Positions 1-6,244 of a DNA stretch of 9,219 nucleotides are shown one piece after another. Position 1 is the first letter of the stretch; each line of letters opens with the position of its first letter. Source of the stretch: Thermoplasmata archaeon (lineage in GTDB: Archaea > Thermoplasmatota > Thermoplasmata > UBA184). The notes beneath the pieces are model-generated. The model did not search any database. It was not told the DNA's origin and worked only from the letters and a program-made list of their open reading frames with translations. Both the position numbers and the translations under genes were made by a program. The DNA lies in assembly GCA_030064695.1 (NCBI GenBank), contig JASHYV010000023.1, positions 1 through 9,219 of the forward strand. Reading direction: 5' to 3'.

Positions 1-1727
1 GACAGCTCGGCGAGCTCCGGCAGCTCGCGGGTCCCGGTGAACGTCTCGGGCAGCTCCGTCGTCTGGAACCCCTGCGCCTCGGAGAGGTCGATGGGCGGGA
101 GTCCGGGCGTCGTCTCCCTCCAGCAGACGCGGGCCAGCGGTTCGTAGAACCCGGCCGGCACGCCGAGCTGCGAGCCAATCCGGCGCACGTCCGCCCGCGT
201 GAGCTCGCCGACGCCCGCGAGGATCACGAAGTAGACGGCGAAGCCCAGGAAGACCACCGCGAGCAGCTCGTACCAATTGCTGACCGGGAACGGGTGGACG
301 TGGTTCACCAGCCAGAGCGCGCCGAACGAACCGGCGGCGCTCAGGATGATCGACGCGATCGGGCGCGGCCGAAGGTGGACCCGGATCAGCGTCTCCATGA
401 AGTACGTGTTGAGCGCGAGGGCGGCGATCGAGGAGAGCAGGATCGCCGTCGACGCGGCGATCAGTCCGGGGTCGAGGCTCGCCGGGTAGAGCCGGTAGAA
501 GATCGGGAAGATCCCGTGGGGCGGCAGCAGGATCGCGACCCCGACGAGTAGCACGGCCACCTGCGTGCTCGTGATGTACAGCTCGAGCCGCTGGCGGCCG
601 ATCGCGTTGATCGCCGACTGGATGATCTGGCTCAGCGAGAGCGGGAGCGCCCCGATCACGAGGATCGCGAGCGGCAGCGAGCCCGGCCCGGCGTACAGGT
701 CGGTCGCGAAGACGTGCAGGAAGTTGTACCGGTACGTGACGAGCGCGACGACGCCGGGAACGAGCAGCATCGACGAGTAGCGGAGCGCCTGCCACGTGCC
801 GCGACGGATCGCCTCGAACTCCCGTTTCTTGTAGAGGCCCGCGAGGTACGGGAAGAGCGGCGTGGTGACCGCCGCCGGCAGGGAGAGCACCAGGATGCGC
901 CAGCCGTTGGCCTGCAGGAAGATCGACAGCTGGGCGGTGCTCAGCGAGACGACGAGGAACGGGGTCAGGTTCGTGACGACGTAGTTGATGAACAGGCTGC
1001 CCATGAGCGGCCAGGAGAAGCGGAACATCGCCGCCGCCTCCTTCCACTGGAACTTCGCGAGGTGCGGCCGCAGCTCGGGCAGGCTGAACAGGGTCGACGA
1101 GATCGCGCCGATCACGTAGGCGACGGCGATCCCCTCGATCGAGTGCCAGTAGAACGCGACGAAGATGAGGCACGGGAGCCGGACCAGCGACTCCACGAGC
1201 GAGGGGAACTGCGCGCGCAGCGAGTTGCCGAGCCCGATGTAGAGGCTGTTGTACAGGCCCGAGAAGGACCAGAGGATCGGCAGCAGCAGGAACAGCCCCA
1301 GATCGACCCACTCGCTCGTGCCGTGCGTGATCGACGCGCCGGCGATCGAGAGCGGGGCGACGGCGAACAGGACGGCCACCGCGACGACGTCCATCAACAT
1401 CCCGACGAGCAGGTACGTCGTGGTGTTGGCCCGCGGCGGCTTGCCGCGGGCGAGGAAGAACGTGTAGGCGGTCCCGAGCCGCAGGTCGGCGAGGCCGTTG
1501 ATCGACGAACCGATCAGGAGGAACAGCTGGGCGGTGCCGAGCAGGGTGACGCCGGCGGTCGAGAGCCCGATCCTCTTCGTGAGGAAGATGCTCCCCGCGA
1601 GCCCCAGCAACTGGATCGCGAGGCTGGCGGCGAAGACCGCTCCGGAACTGAGCGGCAGCGAGTGGGCCTGGGTCGGGACGACCTCCCGCGCCGGCGGGGC
1701 GGCGGGCGGAGGGACAGGTTCTTCCAA
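1..1727 (-). CDS. Polysaccharide/lipid-linked oligosaccharide flippase (MOP/Wzx-like), 3' end outside window
   Basis: Reading the minus strand gives 575 codons open to the window edge, so the C-terminus is missing. The protein starts with a short Pro/Ala-rich cytoplasmic stretch (MEEPVPPPAAPPAR), then has many hydrophobic spans from about residue 28 to 500. Examples are AVFAASLAIQLLGLAGSIF, LLVGMLMDVVAVAVLFAV and SIILSAAGSFGALWLV. The pattern, including early 'SSINGLADLRLGTAYTFFLARG', fits membrane flippases that move lipid-linked glycans outward for surface polysaccharide or glycoprotein synthesis. About 75 mostly hydrophilic residues follow the last span. No in-frame ATG or GTG lies between the upstream stop and the first span; a TTG at 1727 is the only reasonable start. 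A TATA-like element at 1764-1773 would put the transcript start about 17 bases before it. The family is assigned from topology and sequence feel; the substrate is unknown. Confidence 0.8.
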   Translation of the reverse strand, partial: MEEPVPPPAAPPAREVVPTQAHSLPLSSGAVFAASLAIQLLGLAGSIFLTKRIGLSTAGVTLLGTAQLFLLIGSSINGLADLRLGTAYTFFLARGKPPRANTTTYLLVGMLMDVVAVAVLFAVAPLSIAGASITHGTSEWVDLGLFLLLPILWSFSGLYNSLYIGLGNSLRAQFPSLVESLVRLPCLIFVAFYWHSIEGIAVAYVIGAISSTLFSLPELRPHLAKFQWKEAAAMFRFSWPLMGSLFINYVVTNLTPFLVVSLSTAQLSIFLQANGWRILVLSLPAAVTTPLFPYLAGLYKKREFEAIRRGTWQALRYSSMLLVPGVVALVTYRYNFLHVFATDLYAGPGSLPLAILVIGALPLSLSQIIQSAINAIGRQRLELYITSTQVAVLLVGVAILLPPHGIFPIFYRLYPASLDPGLIAASTAILLSSIAALALNTYFMETLIRVHLRPRPIASIILSAAGSFGALWLVNHVHPFPVSNWYELLAVVFLGFAVYFVILAGVGELTRADVRRIGSQLGVPAGFYEPLARVCWRETTPGLPPIDLSEAQGFQTTELPETFTGTRELPELAEL

Positions 1728-1763
1728 GGACGGCTCGGGCGAAGCATGGCGGGGGCCGGCTCA

Positions 1764-1773
1764 TAGACCTTAT
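1764..1773 (-). promoter_or_regulatory. TATA-like promoter element of the flippase gene
   Basis: The minus strand reads ATAAGGTCTA, an AT-rich island in very GC-rich DNA. It is centred about 41 bases upstream of the proposed TTG start, implying a leader of about 15-17 bases. Assigned from composition and spacing only. Confidence 0.45.
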
Positions 1774-1784
1774 CGGGCTCGCGC

Positions 1785-1798
1785 GGCCGCCGGCGGCC
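1785..1798. repeat. Perfect 14-bp palindrome between divergent promoters
   Basis: GGCCGCCGGCGGCC is its own reverse complement. It sits between the flippase TATA-like element (1764-1773) and that of the SRPBCC gene (1818-1828), so it could be an operator shared by both. In DNA this GC-rich such a palindrome can also arise by chance. Confidence 0.45.
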
Positions 1799-1817
1799 CA
1801 CCGGCTCGTCCGCGCGC

Positions 1818-1828
1818 AAACTCTTTAG
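1818..1828 (+). promoter_or_regulatory. TATA-like promoter element of the SRPBCC gene
   Basis: AAACTCTTTAG lies with its centre about 28 bases before the GTG at 1852. This is the spacing expected for a leaderless archaeal transcript beginning at the start codon, and it supports choosing that GTG over upstream in-frame codons. Confidence 0.55.
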
Positions 1829-1851
1829 CCGCCGGCGACGGAAGCGCCCTC

Positions 1852-2310
1852 GTGCCGGACGAGGAGCTCGACCCGATCCTGATCCAGGTCACGGTCCCGC
1901 TGCCGATCCCGATGATCTACCGCGCGTTCACCGACGCGGAGCCGCTCCAGGGCTGGCTGGCCGCGCGGGCGAAGGTCGAGCCGCGGCTGGGCGGCGCCTA
2001 CGAGCTCGCCTTCTCCGACGAGCCCAAGTTCGAGAGCCGGGGCACGGTCACGAGCCTCACCCCCGATGTCGACATCGGTTTCTCGTGGACCGGGCCCAAC
2101 GAGTTCGCGGAGCTCATGAACCGGCCGACGCCGAAGACCCACGTCTACGTCCGCCTGCAGGAGTCGCCCGAGGGGATCGACGTCACGCTCGAGCACGCGG
2201 GCTGGGGATCGGGCGCCGACTGGGAGGAGGCGCGATCCTGGCACTTCCACTTCTGGGACGAGAAGCTCCACGTCCTGAAGGACTACCTGATCCGCCAGGC
2301 GTACGGCTGA
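1852..2310 (+). CDS. SRPBCC-fold protein, AHSA1 (Aha1 C-terminal-like) family
   Basis: The 152-residue protein (MPDEELDPILIQVTVPLP...) has the features of the AHSA1 branch of the START/SRPBCC fold. An N-terminal strand 'ILIQVTVPLPIPMIYRAFTD' is followed by 'EPLQGWLAARAKVEPRLGGAYEL' (residues 31-52), matching the family pattern of AfTdpe...Wl...a.vep..GG.yel. It ends with the long C-terminal helix around 'ARSWHFHFWDEKLHVLKDYLIRQA' that closes the ligand cavity. Such proteins bind hydrophobic ligands or act as chaperone-associated or stress proteins; none of this can be assigned specifically here. The open frame extends far upstream, but residues before the GTG overlap the flippase promoter region and are low-complexity. 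GTG 1852 is favoured because of the TATA-like element 28 bases upstream. It converges on the small Cys-rich gene with only 4 bases between stops. Confidence 0.88.
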   Translation: MPDEELDPILIQVTVPLPIPMIYRAFTDAEPLQGWLAARAKVEPRLGGAYELAFSDEPKFESRGTVTSLTPDVDIGFSWTGPNEFAELMNRPTPKTHVYVRLQESPEGIDVTLEHAGWGSGADWEEARSWHFHFWDEKLHVLKDYLIRQAYG

Positions 2311-2314
2311 GGGC

Positions 2315-2509
2315 TCAGCCCGCGCCGGGCGCGTACTTCCGGCAGTTCGACTCGCCGCAGAGGGCGCACGGACCCGACGGCTCAAGCCGGAACCCCAGCG
2401 CTGCCTCCGCGGGCACCACGACCATGTGGTGCGTCGGCCAGTGGCCGCAGCGGCATCGGGCGGAGCGCCCGAGCGTCGGCCCCTCGGCCGGGAGCGCGCG
2501 CGCCGACAT
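2315..2509 (-). CDS. Small cysteine-rich, probable zinc-binding protein
   Basis: This is a 64-residue ORF. It carries two ligand-rich clusters: CRCGHWPTHH (Cys19, Cys21, His23, His27, His28) and PCALCGESNC (Cys48, Cys51, Cys56). The pairing of CxC with CxxCxxxxC suggests a small zinc-binding module. I do not recognise a named family. Support for it being real: it fills the gap between two genes, ends 4 bases from the convergent SRPBCC stop, begins with ATG, and has a strong AT-rich element (AAGCTTTTT, minus strand, 2544-2536) about 30 bases upstream. Against: it is short and in GC-rich DNA where spurious frames are common. It could serve as a nucleic-acid-binding or metal-handling accessory protein, but no role can be inferred from context. 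Confidence 0.6.
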   Translation of the reverse strand: MSARALPAEGPTLGRSARCRCGHWPTHHMVVVPAEAALGFRLEPSGPCALCGESNCRKYAPGAG

Positions 2510-2535
2510 GGGGCGCGCGAGGAGCCGGGCGTCCG

Positions 2536-2544
2536 AAAAAGCTT
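2536..2544 (-). promoter_or_regulatory. TATA-like promoter element of the small Cys-rich gene
   Basis: The minus strand reads AAGCTTTTT, centred about 30 bases before the ATG at 2509, compatible with a leaderless or nearly leaderless transcript. It is the most AT-rich spot in the divergent 79-base spacer. Confidence 0.5.
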
Positions 2545-2559
2545 GTCGCAGAGCGAGGG

Positions 2560-2566
2560 GCTAAGT
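2560..2566 (+). promoter_or_regulatory. TATA-like promoter element of the GcvH/TusA fusion gene
   Basis: GCTAAGT is centred about 26 bases before the GTG at 2589. The core GCTAAG also occurs upstream of the tRNA-Trp gene at a similar spacing, which supports it as a promoter element. Weak on its own. Confidence 0.4.
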
Positions 2567-2588
2567 CGCCGGGTCGCTCCCGGACCGC

Positions 2589-3296
2589 GTGGAGATCCTG
2601 AGCTGTCCGGTGCCCGAGGACCGGCTCTACGACCTCGAGCACGACGTCTGGTGGGCGCAGCCCGCGGGGTCCGACGTGGCGACGGTCGGCATCCTCGCGA
2701 CCCTGGCCGCCTTCGCGGGCCCGTTCGCCTCGGCGTCGTTCCGGCCGGTCGAGGGACCGATCGGCGCAGGGCGCAGCGTGGCCACGCTCGAGAGCGTCCG
2801 GTACACCGGTGCGGTCCGACTGCCCGTCGAGGCCGAGGTCGTCGAGCGCAACACCGCCCTTGTCGAACGGCCCCGGCTCCTGAACGACGCCCCCTACTCC
2901 GACGGTTGGGTCGTCCGCGTGCGTCCGGCCGATCCCGCCGCGCCGGGCCGCTCGCTGGAGACGGCCCCGGCGATCGCGCTCCGTCTCGAGGAGCGGATCC
3001 GCCGCCAGCGCATCCGCTGCTGGCCGGTGACGCCCGACCTCGAGATGTTCGAGATCGGCCTCGAGTGCTCCGCGGTGCTCGCCCAGCTGAACGACGAGCT
3101 CGCGCGACGCCCCGCCGGGACCGCGGTGATGCTGGTGACGGACGACCCGCTCTCCCCCATCGAGATGGTCCGCTGGTCCGACCAGACGGGGCACGCGCTG
3201 CTCGCGCACCGGGTCGAGGGGACCCTCCACCAGTTCCTGGTCCGGAAGGAGGCCCACCCGACGCCGCGCCGCCGGGTCCCGGCGGGAACGGGTTAG
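2589..3296 (+). CDS. Fusion of a GcvH-like lipoyl-carrier fold and a TusA-like sulfur carrier domain
   Basis: The 235-residue protein has two domains. Residues about 6-115 resemble glycine-cleavage H protein: CPVPEDRLYDLEHDVWW at the start, TVGILATLAAFAG, the carrier hairpin TLESVRYTGAVRLPVEAEV and the tail ERNTALVERPRLLNDAPYSDGW. The lipoylated lysine expected in ESVK is arginine (Arg71), so normal lipoylation there is not expected. Residues about 153-220 resemble TusA: GLECSAVLAQL keeps the active cysteine (Cys160) but lacks the prolines of CPxP. It is followed by GTAVMLVTDDPLSP and GHALLAHRVEGTLHQFLVRK, the usual TusA ending. TusA proteins pass persulfide sulfur between partners; GcvH-like proteins (LbpA) take part in lipoate-bound sulfur oxidation in some prokaryotes. 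A role in sulfur relay is inferred, helped by the convergent rhodanese 10 bases away. GTG 2589 is the start, with an AT-rich element about 26 bases upstream. Confidence 0.9.
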   Translation: MEILSCPVPEDRLYDLEHDVWWAQPAGSDVATVGILATLAAFAGPFASASFRPVEGPIGAGRSVATLESVRYTGAVRLPVEAEVVERNTALVERPRLLNDAPYSDGWVVRVRPADPAAPGRSLETAPAIALRLEERIRRQRIRCWPVTPDLEMFEIGLECSAVLAQLNDELARRPAGTAVMLVTDDPLSPIEMVRWSDQTGHALLAHRVEGTLHQFLVRKEAHPTPRRRVPAGTG

Positions 3297-3306
3297 CCCG
3301 AGCCGC

Positions 3307-4164
3307 CTACGGCTTCTCGATGGGCGTGCGGACCAGGTTGCCCCACTCGGTCCACGAGCCGTCGTAGTTGCGGACGTCGGGATAGCCGAGCAGGTACCGG
3401 AGCACGAACCAGGTGTGCGAGGAGCGCTCGCCGATCCGGCAGTACGTGATCACCGGGGTGGCGCTGGTGACGCCCTTGCCGCCGTAGAGGGCGTCCAGCT
3501 CCTCGCGAGTCTTGAACGTCCCGTCGTCCTTGACCGCCTGGGCCCAGGGGATGTTCTTCGCGCCCGGAATGTGGCCCCCGCGCTGGGCGTGCTCGGTCGG
3601 GTACTCGGGAGGCGCCGTGATCTCGCCCGAGAACTCCTTGGGACCCCGCACGTCGACGAGGGTGAGCTTCCCGGCCTTCACTTCGGGGAGCGCCTTGCGG
3701 ACGTCGTCGAGGTAGGCCCGGAGCTTCGCGTCGGGCGCCTTCGCCTCGAACTTCCCGGGCTTCACGGTCGGCGCGTCCTTCGTGAACGGCCGGTCCTCCG
3801 CGATCCACTTCTTGCGGCCGCCGTTCAGGATCTTCAAGTGCTTCGCCCCGTAGTAGGTGAACACCCAGAACGCGAAGGCGGCGAACCAGTTGTTGAAGTC
3901 GCCGTACAGCACGACGGTGGTGTCGTCGTCGATCCCCGCCTTGCGGAAGAGCTCGGTCGTCGCGTGCTGCGAGAGGATGTCCCGGGCCAGCGGGTCGTTG
4001 ATGTCCTTCCGCCAGTCGAACAGGACCGAGCCCGGGATGTGGCCGAGCTCATAGTTCGCCGCCGGGTCGTAGTCGACCTCGGCGATGCGGATCTTCGGAT
4101 CGTTCAGGTGCTGGGCGAGCCAGTCGCTCTCGACGAGGACCTCGGGATGTGCGTACGCGGCCAT
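3307..4164 (-). CDS. Thiosulfate/3-mercaptopyruvate sulfurtransferase (tandem rhodanese)
   Basis: The 285-residue protein has the usual length of two-domain rhodaneses. It transfers sulfane sulfur from a donor to thiol or cyanide acceptors through a cysteine persulfide, in the cytoplasm (no signal peptide seen). The N-terminal domain (LVESDWLAQHL, VDYDPAANYELGHIPGSVLFDW, VVLYGDFNNWFAAFAFWVF) has Asp89 where the catalytic cysteine would be, as is normal for the inactive first half. The C-terminal domain has LVDVRGPKEFSGE, RGGHIPGAKNIPW and the active loop ITYCRIGERSSHTWFVL with Cys242. A CRxGxR loop is common in thiosulfate-type enzymes, so thiosulfate is the likely donor, but this is inference. 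ATG 4164 is chosen over an upstream in-frame ATG (4218), which lies beyond the TATA-like GTATATC (4200-4194). It converges on the GcvH/TusA fusion, suggesting shared sulfur chemistry though not one transcript. Confidence 0.95.
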   Translation of the reverse strand: MAAYAHPEVLVESDWLAQHLNDPKIRIAEVDYDPAANYELGHIPGSVLFDWRKDINDPLARDILSQHATTELFRKAGIDDDTTVVLYGDFNNWFAAFAFWVFTYYGAKHLKILNGGRKKWIAEDRPFTKDAPTVKPGKFEAKAPDAKLRAYLDDVRKALPEVKAGKLTLVDVRGPKEFSGEITAPPEYPTEHAQRGGHIPGAKNIPWAQAVKDDGTFKTREELDALYGGKGVTSATPVITYCRIGERSSHTWFVLRYLLGYPDVRNYDGSWTEWGNLVRTPIEKP

Positions 4165-4193
4165 GGTGCTTCGGTCGTGTCCTGGGCCGGGCG

Positions 4194-4200
4194 GATATAC
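4194..4200 (-). promoter_or_regulatory. TATA box of the rhodanese gene
   Basis: The minus strand reads GTATATC, the best TATA match in the window. It is centred about 33 bases before the ATG at 4164, predicting a leader of roughly 5-8 bases. Confidence 0.6.
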
Positions 4201-4255
4201 CCTCAACGACCCGCACAATCGGTGCGGCCGGTCGCGATTTCCGCGCCGGGAGGCG

Positions 4256-4570
4256 CTAGTGCCGGCCCCGTTTCGGGAGCTCGGCGTCGGAGACCTCGAT
4301 CGTCTCCGGGTCGAAGCCGAGCCGGGCGAGCTCTTCCTTGATCCGGGCCCGGTGGTCGCCCTGGAGGTAGACCTCCCCGTCCACGACCGATCCCCCCGTC
4401 GCGAGCCGGTTCTTGAGCGACCGGGTCGTTTCGGCGAGGTCGACCCCGGGGGGGAACCCCGAGATCACGGTCGCGGGCTTGTTGTACCGGCGGGGCTCGG
4501 CGCGCACCCGGATCCGGGCGGTCTCGCGGTCGAGCGCGGACAGAATCTCGTCGAACTCATCGTTCGGCAT
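4256..4570 (-). CDS. Translation initiation factor 1 (aIF1/SUI1 family)
   Basis: The 104-residue protein matches archaeal aIF1, which binds the small ribosomal subunit and helps select the start codon. A variable N-terminal part (MPNDEFDEILSALDRETARIRVR) is followed by the SUI1 domain: YNKPATVISGFPPGVDL, LKNRLATGGSVVDGEVYLQGDHR and the closing helix IKEELARLGFDPETIEV. The GG.v..g...lQGdHr signature is intact. ATG 4570 gives the family's usual length; the frame continues upstream into Gly/Pro-rich sequence without homology. An AT-rich element (CCCTTTGTCC, minus strand, 4613-4604) sits about 38 bases upstream, implying a short leader. It lies 123 bases downstream of the exporter operon on the same strand but probably has its own promoter. 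An archaeal marker for the window. Confidence 0.95.
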   Translation of the reverse strand: MPNDEFDEILSALDRETARIRVRAEPRRYNKPATVISGFPPGVDLAETTRSLKNRLATGGSVVDGEVYLQGDHRARIKEELARLGFDPETIEVSDAELPKRGRH

Positions 4571-4603
4571 GCTCAGAATTCCCGGGCCGGCGCCCGCACC
4601 GGG

Positions 4604-4613
4604 GGACAAAGGG
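4604..4613 (-). promoter_or_regulatory. Possible TATA-like element of the aIF1 gene
   Basis: The minus strand reads CCCTTTGTCC about 38 bases before the aIF1 ATG. It is the only AT-rich spot at a plausible distance, but it is a weak match. Confidence 0.3.
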
Positions 4614-4693
4614 TTCGGTGATTCGGTGGGGTCGGTGGGCGCACCACCCCCTCCTATGACCGCTCCCCGTTTCAACGTTTCGCGCCGCCGGCC

Positions 4694-5479
4694 TCACCGT
4701 TCGCCCCAGCGGTACAGTCGGAGCGTGATCACCAGCACGGCGAGGGCGCACGCGCCCAGGAGCCCTGCATATTCCAGCATCTGGGCCGGTGTGGCGGGCG
4801 TGATGCCGAGCGCCCCCTGGGCCAGGAGCGCCGCGTAGGTGGTCGGCAGGAAGCGAGCCGCGTCCTGCCAGAGCGGCGGCAGCGCGGAGAGCGGGTAGTA
4901 CAGGGGCGAGAGCATCCCGAGGGTCGTGAAGGTGAGGTTGCCGACCGGCCAGATCTCCCGCTGCGTCCGGACCCGGCTCGAGATCGAGATGCCGATCGAC
5001 GAGAAGAGGACCCAGAGGACCCCCAGCGAGCCCACCAGCACGAGCCCCGCGTACCAGGTGAGCGGGTGGCCCTGCTGGGCTCCGTAGTAGGCCAGGAGGA
5101 CGGTGAGGACCGCCAGGGCCGGCAGCATGGCGATCAGGTTCGAGAACGCGATGCCGAACAGGTACCGGAGCCGCGAGAGCGGGCTCGCGACGAACATGTC
5201 CTCCAGCGAGCACTCGATGCGCCAGGTGGCGCTGTCGCCGAGTACCCAGCTGCCGATGTTCTGCATCGTGAACAGCATCGCGCCCACGATCTCGAGCGGC
5301 CGGAGCGAGGGCGGCGAGATCAGCGAGAGGAAGTAGAGGAAGATGAACGGCAGTAGCACCGGCGTGATGGCGACGGCGGGGTTCCGTCCGATCCACCGCC
5401 AGCCGACGATCAGGAAGGCCGGCAGCGCCCGTCCCTGGCGGGGGACTTCGGGGAACCGCTGGTCGGTCGCGGTCGCCAT
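4694..5479 (-). CDS. ABC-2 type exporter permease (second permease of the operon)
   Basis: The 261-residue membrane protein has about six hydrophobic spans (roughly 37-55, 62-82, 106-131, 141-167, 178-202, 234-255), the layout of ABC-2 transporter permeases that export drugs, lipids or glycans. Its N-terminus (MATATDQRFPEVPRQGRALP) is cytoplasmic. The signature near the end, LGMLSPLYYPLSALPPLWQDAARFLPTTYAALLAQ with P-x-Y-Y-P-L, is typical of this family. Its ATG follows directly on the TAG of the upstream permease (TAGATG), so the two are translationally coupled, and a GGGAG stretch about 6 bases before the ATG may act as a ribosome binding site. It aligns along its length with that permease and probably forms a heterodimer with it. 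Substrate unknown. Confidence 0.9.
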   Translation of the reverse strand: MATATDQRFPEVPRQGRALPAFLIVGWRWIGRNPAVAITPVLLPFIFLYFLSLISPPSLRPLEIVGAMLFTMQNIGSWVLGDSATWRIECSLEDMFVASPLSRLRYLFGIAFSNLIAMLPALAVLTVLLAYYGAQQGHPLTWYAGLVLVGSLGVLWVLFSSIGISISSRVRTQREIWPVGNLTFTTLGMLSPLYYPLSALPPLWQDAARFLPTTYAALLAQGALGITPATPAQMLEYAGLLGACALAVLVITLRLYRWGER

Positions 5480-6244
5480 CTAGCTCCCTCGGGAGGTCCG
5501 GCGGGCCCAGTACACCGCGAACAGGAACAGCAGCAGCGTCTCCGCGGCGAGGCCCCCCGCCGCGAGGAGGAGCCCGCTCGGGGCGAGGTGCGTGACCCCG
5601 AGCGCCGCCTGCATCAGCGCGGCGGCCGCGCTGGGCGGCATCAAGAGCGCCACGGGGCGCAGGTCGGCCGGGAAGTAGTCGAGCGGATAGAAGACCGGAG
5701 GCAGCACGCCGAAGACGTTGAAGAACAGGCTCGCGTAGGCCCAGATCGCACGGTTGTCCCGGAAGAACGTCGAGATCACGAACCCGATCGACGCGGCGAA
5801 CACCCAGACGGTCGAGGCCAGCGCGATCAGCAGCAGGGTCTCGAGCACCGAGAGGTGGGCGACCGTCACCGCGAGCGTGCCCAGCACGACCACGGGCGCG
5901 AGATAGACGAGCAGGATCCCGCCCGCGATGCCGAGGAAGTAGGCCTCGGGCGCGAGCGGTCCGGCGAGATACAGGTCGTTCGCCTTGTGGTCGATGCGGA
6001 TGTAAGCGGACTCGTTGAGGACGCGCTGACCCATCGCGAACGTCGAGAAGAGCACGGACCCCACGAGCGCGACAGCGATGAGGCCGGGGTCGAGGATCCA
6101 GACGAACACGAGCAGCACCACCTGGGTGACCATCGCCGTCGCCATGGCGAGGTTCTCGTGCGCCTGGACGAGGACCTCCGTCCAGAGGAACGCCAGCAGG
6201 CCCCGGAACGCCCGACGCCCGACGGGGACCGATTCAGTCCTCAT
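5480..6244 (-). CDS. ABC-2 type exporter permease (first permease of the operon)
   Basis: The 254-residue membrane protein has about six spans (roughly 33-50, 54-72, 103-128, 133-158, 166-190, 224-245). Between spans 2 and 3 it has the cytoplasmic segment NESAYIRIDHKANDLYLAGPLAPEAYFLG, corresponding to ATWRIECSLEDMFVASPLSRLRYLFG of the next gene. It also has the ABC-2 motif LPPVFYPLDYFPADLRPVALLMPPSAAAALMQAALG. Its ATG overlaps the end of the ATPase gene by 11 bases (ATGAGGACTGA), and its stop abuts the next start, so the three genes form one operon. The N-terminal region (residues 1-30) may be an amphipathic interface helix, as in related permeases. Exported substrate cannot be told from sequence. 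Confidence 0.9.
   Translation of the reverse strand: MRTESVPVGRRAFRGLLAFLWTEVLVQAHENLAMATAMVTQVVLLVFVWILDPGLIAVALVGSVLFSTFAMGQRVLNESAYIRIDHKANDLYLAGPLAPEAYFLGIAGGILLVYLAPVVVLGTLAVTVAHLSVLETLLLIALASTVWVFAASIGFVISTFFRDNRAIWAYASLFFNVFGVLPPVFYPLDYFPADLRPVALLMPPSAAAALMQAALGVTHLAPSGLLLAAGGLAAETLLLFLFAVYWARRTSRGS

Noticed and set aside
714..1766. 350-residue plus-strand open frame
   Set aside because: Its Arg/Glu/Asp-rich, low-complexity translation is the antisense shadow of the flippase, which reads as a normal membrane protein on the other strand.
2382..3257. 291-residue minus-strand open frame
   Set aside because: Opposite the GcvH/TusA fusion, which shows two recognisable domains; the minus translation is low-complexity.
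3288..3300. Hairpin CGGG-TTAG-CCCG as terminator of the fusion gene
   Set aside because: Only four base pairs and no T-run follows; it overlaps the stop codon and is easily due to chance at this GC content.
3415..4341. 308-residue plus-strand open frame
   Set aside because: Shadow of the rhodanese gene, whose active-site motif and length are intact on the minus strand.
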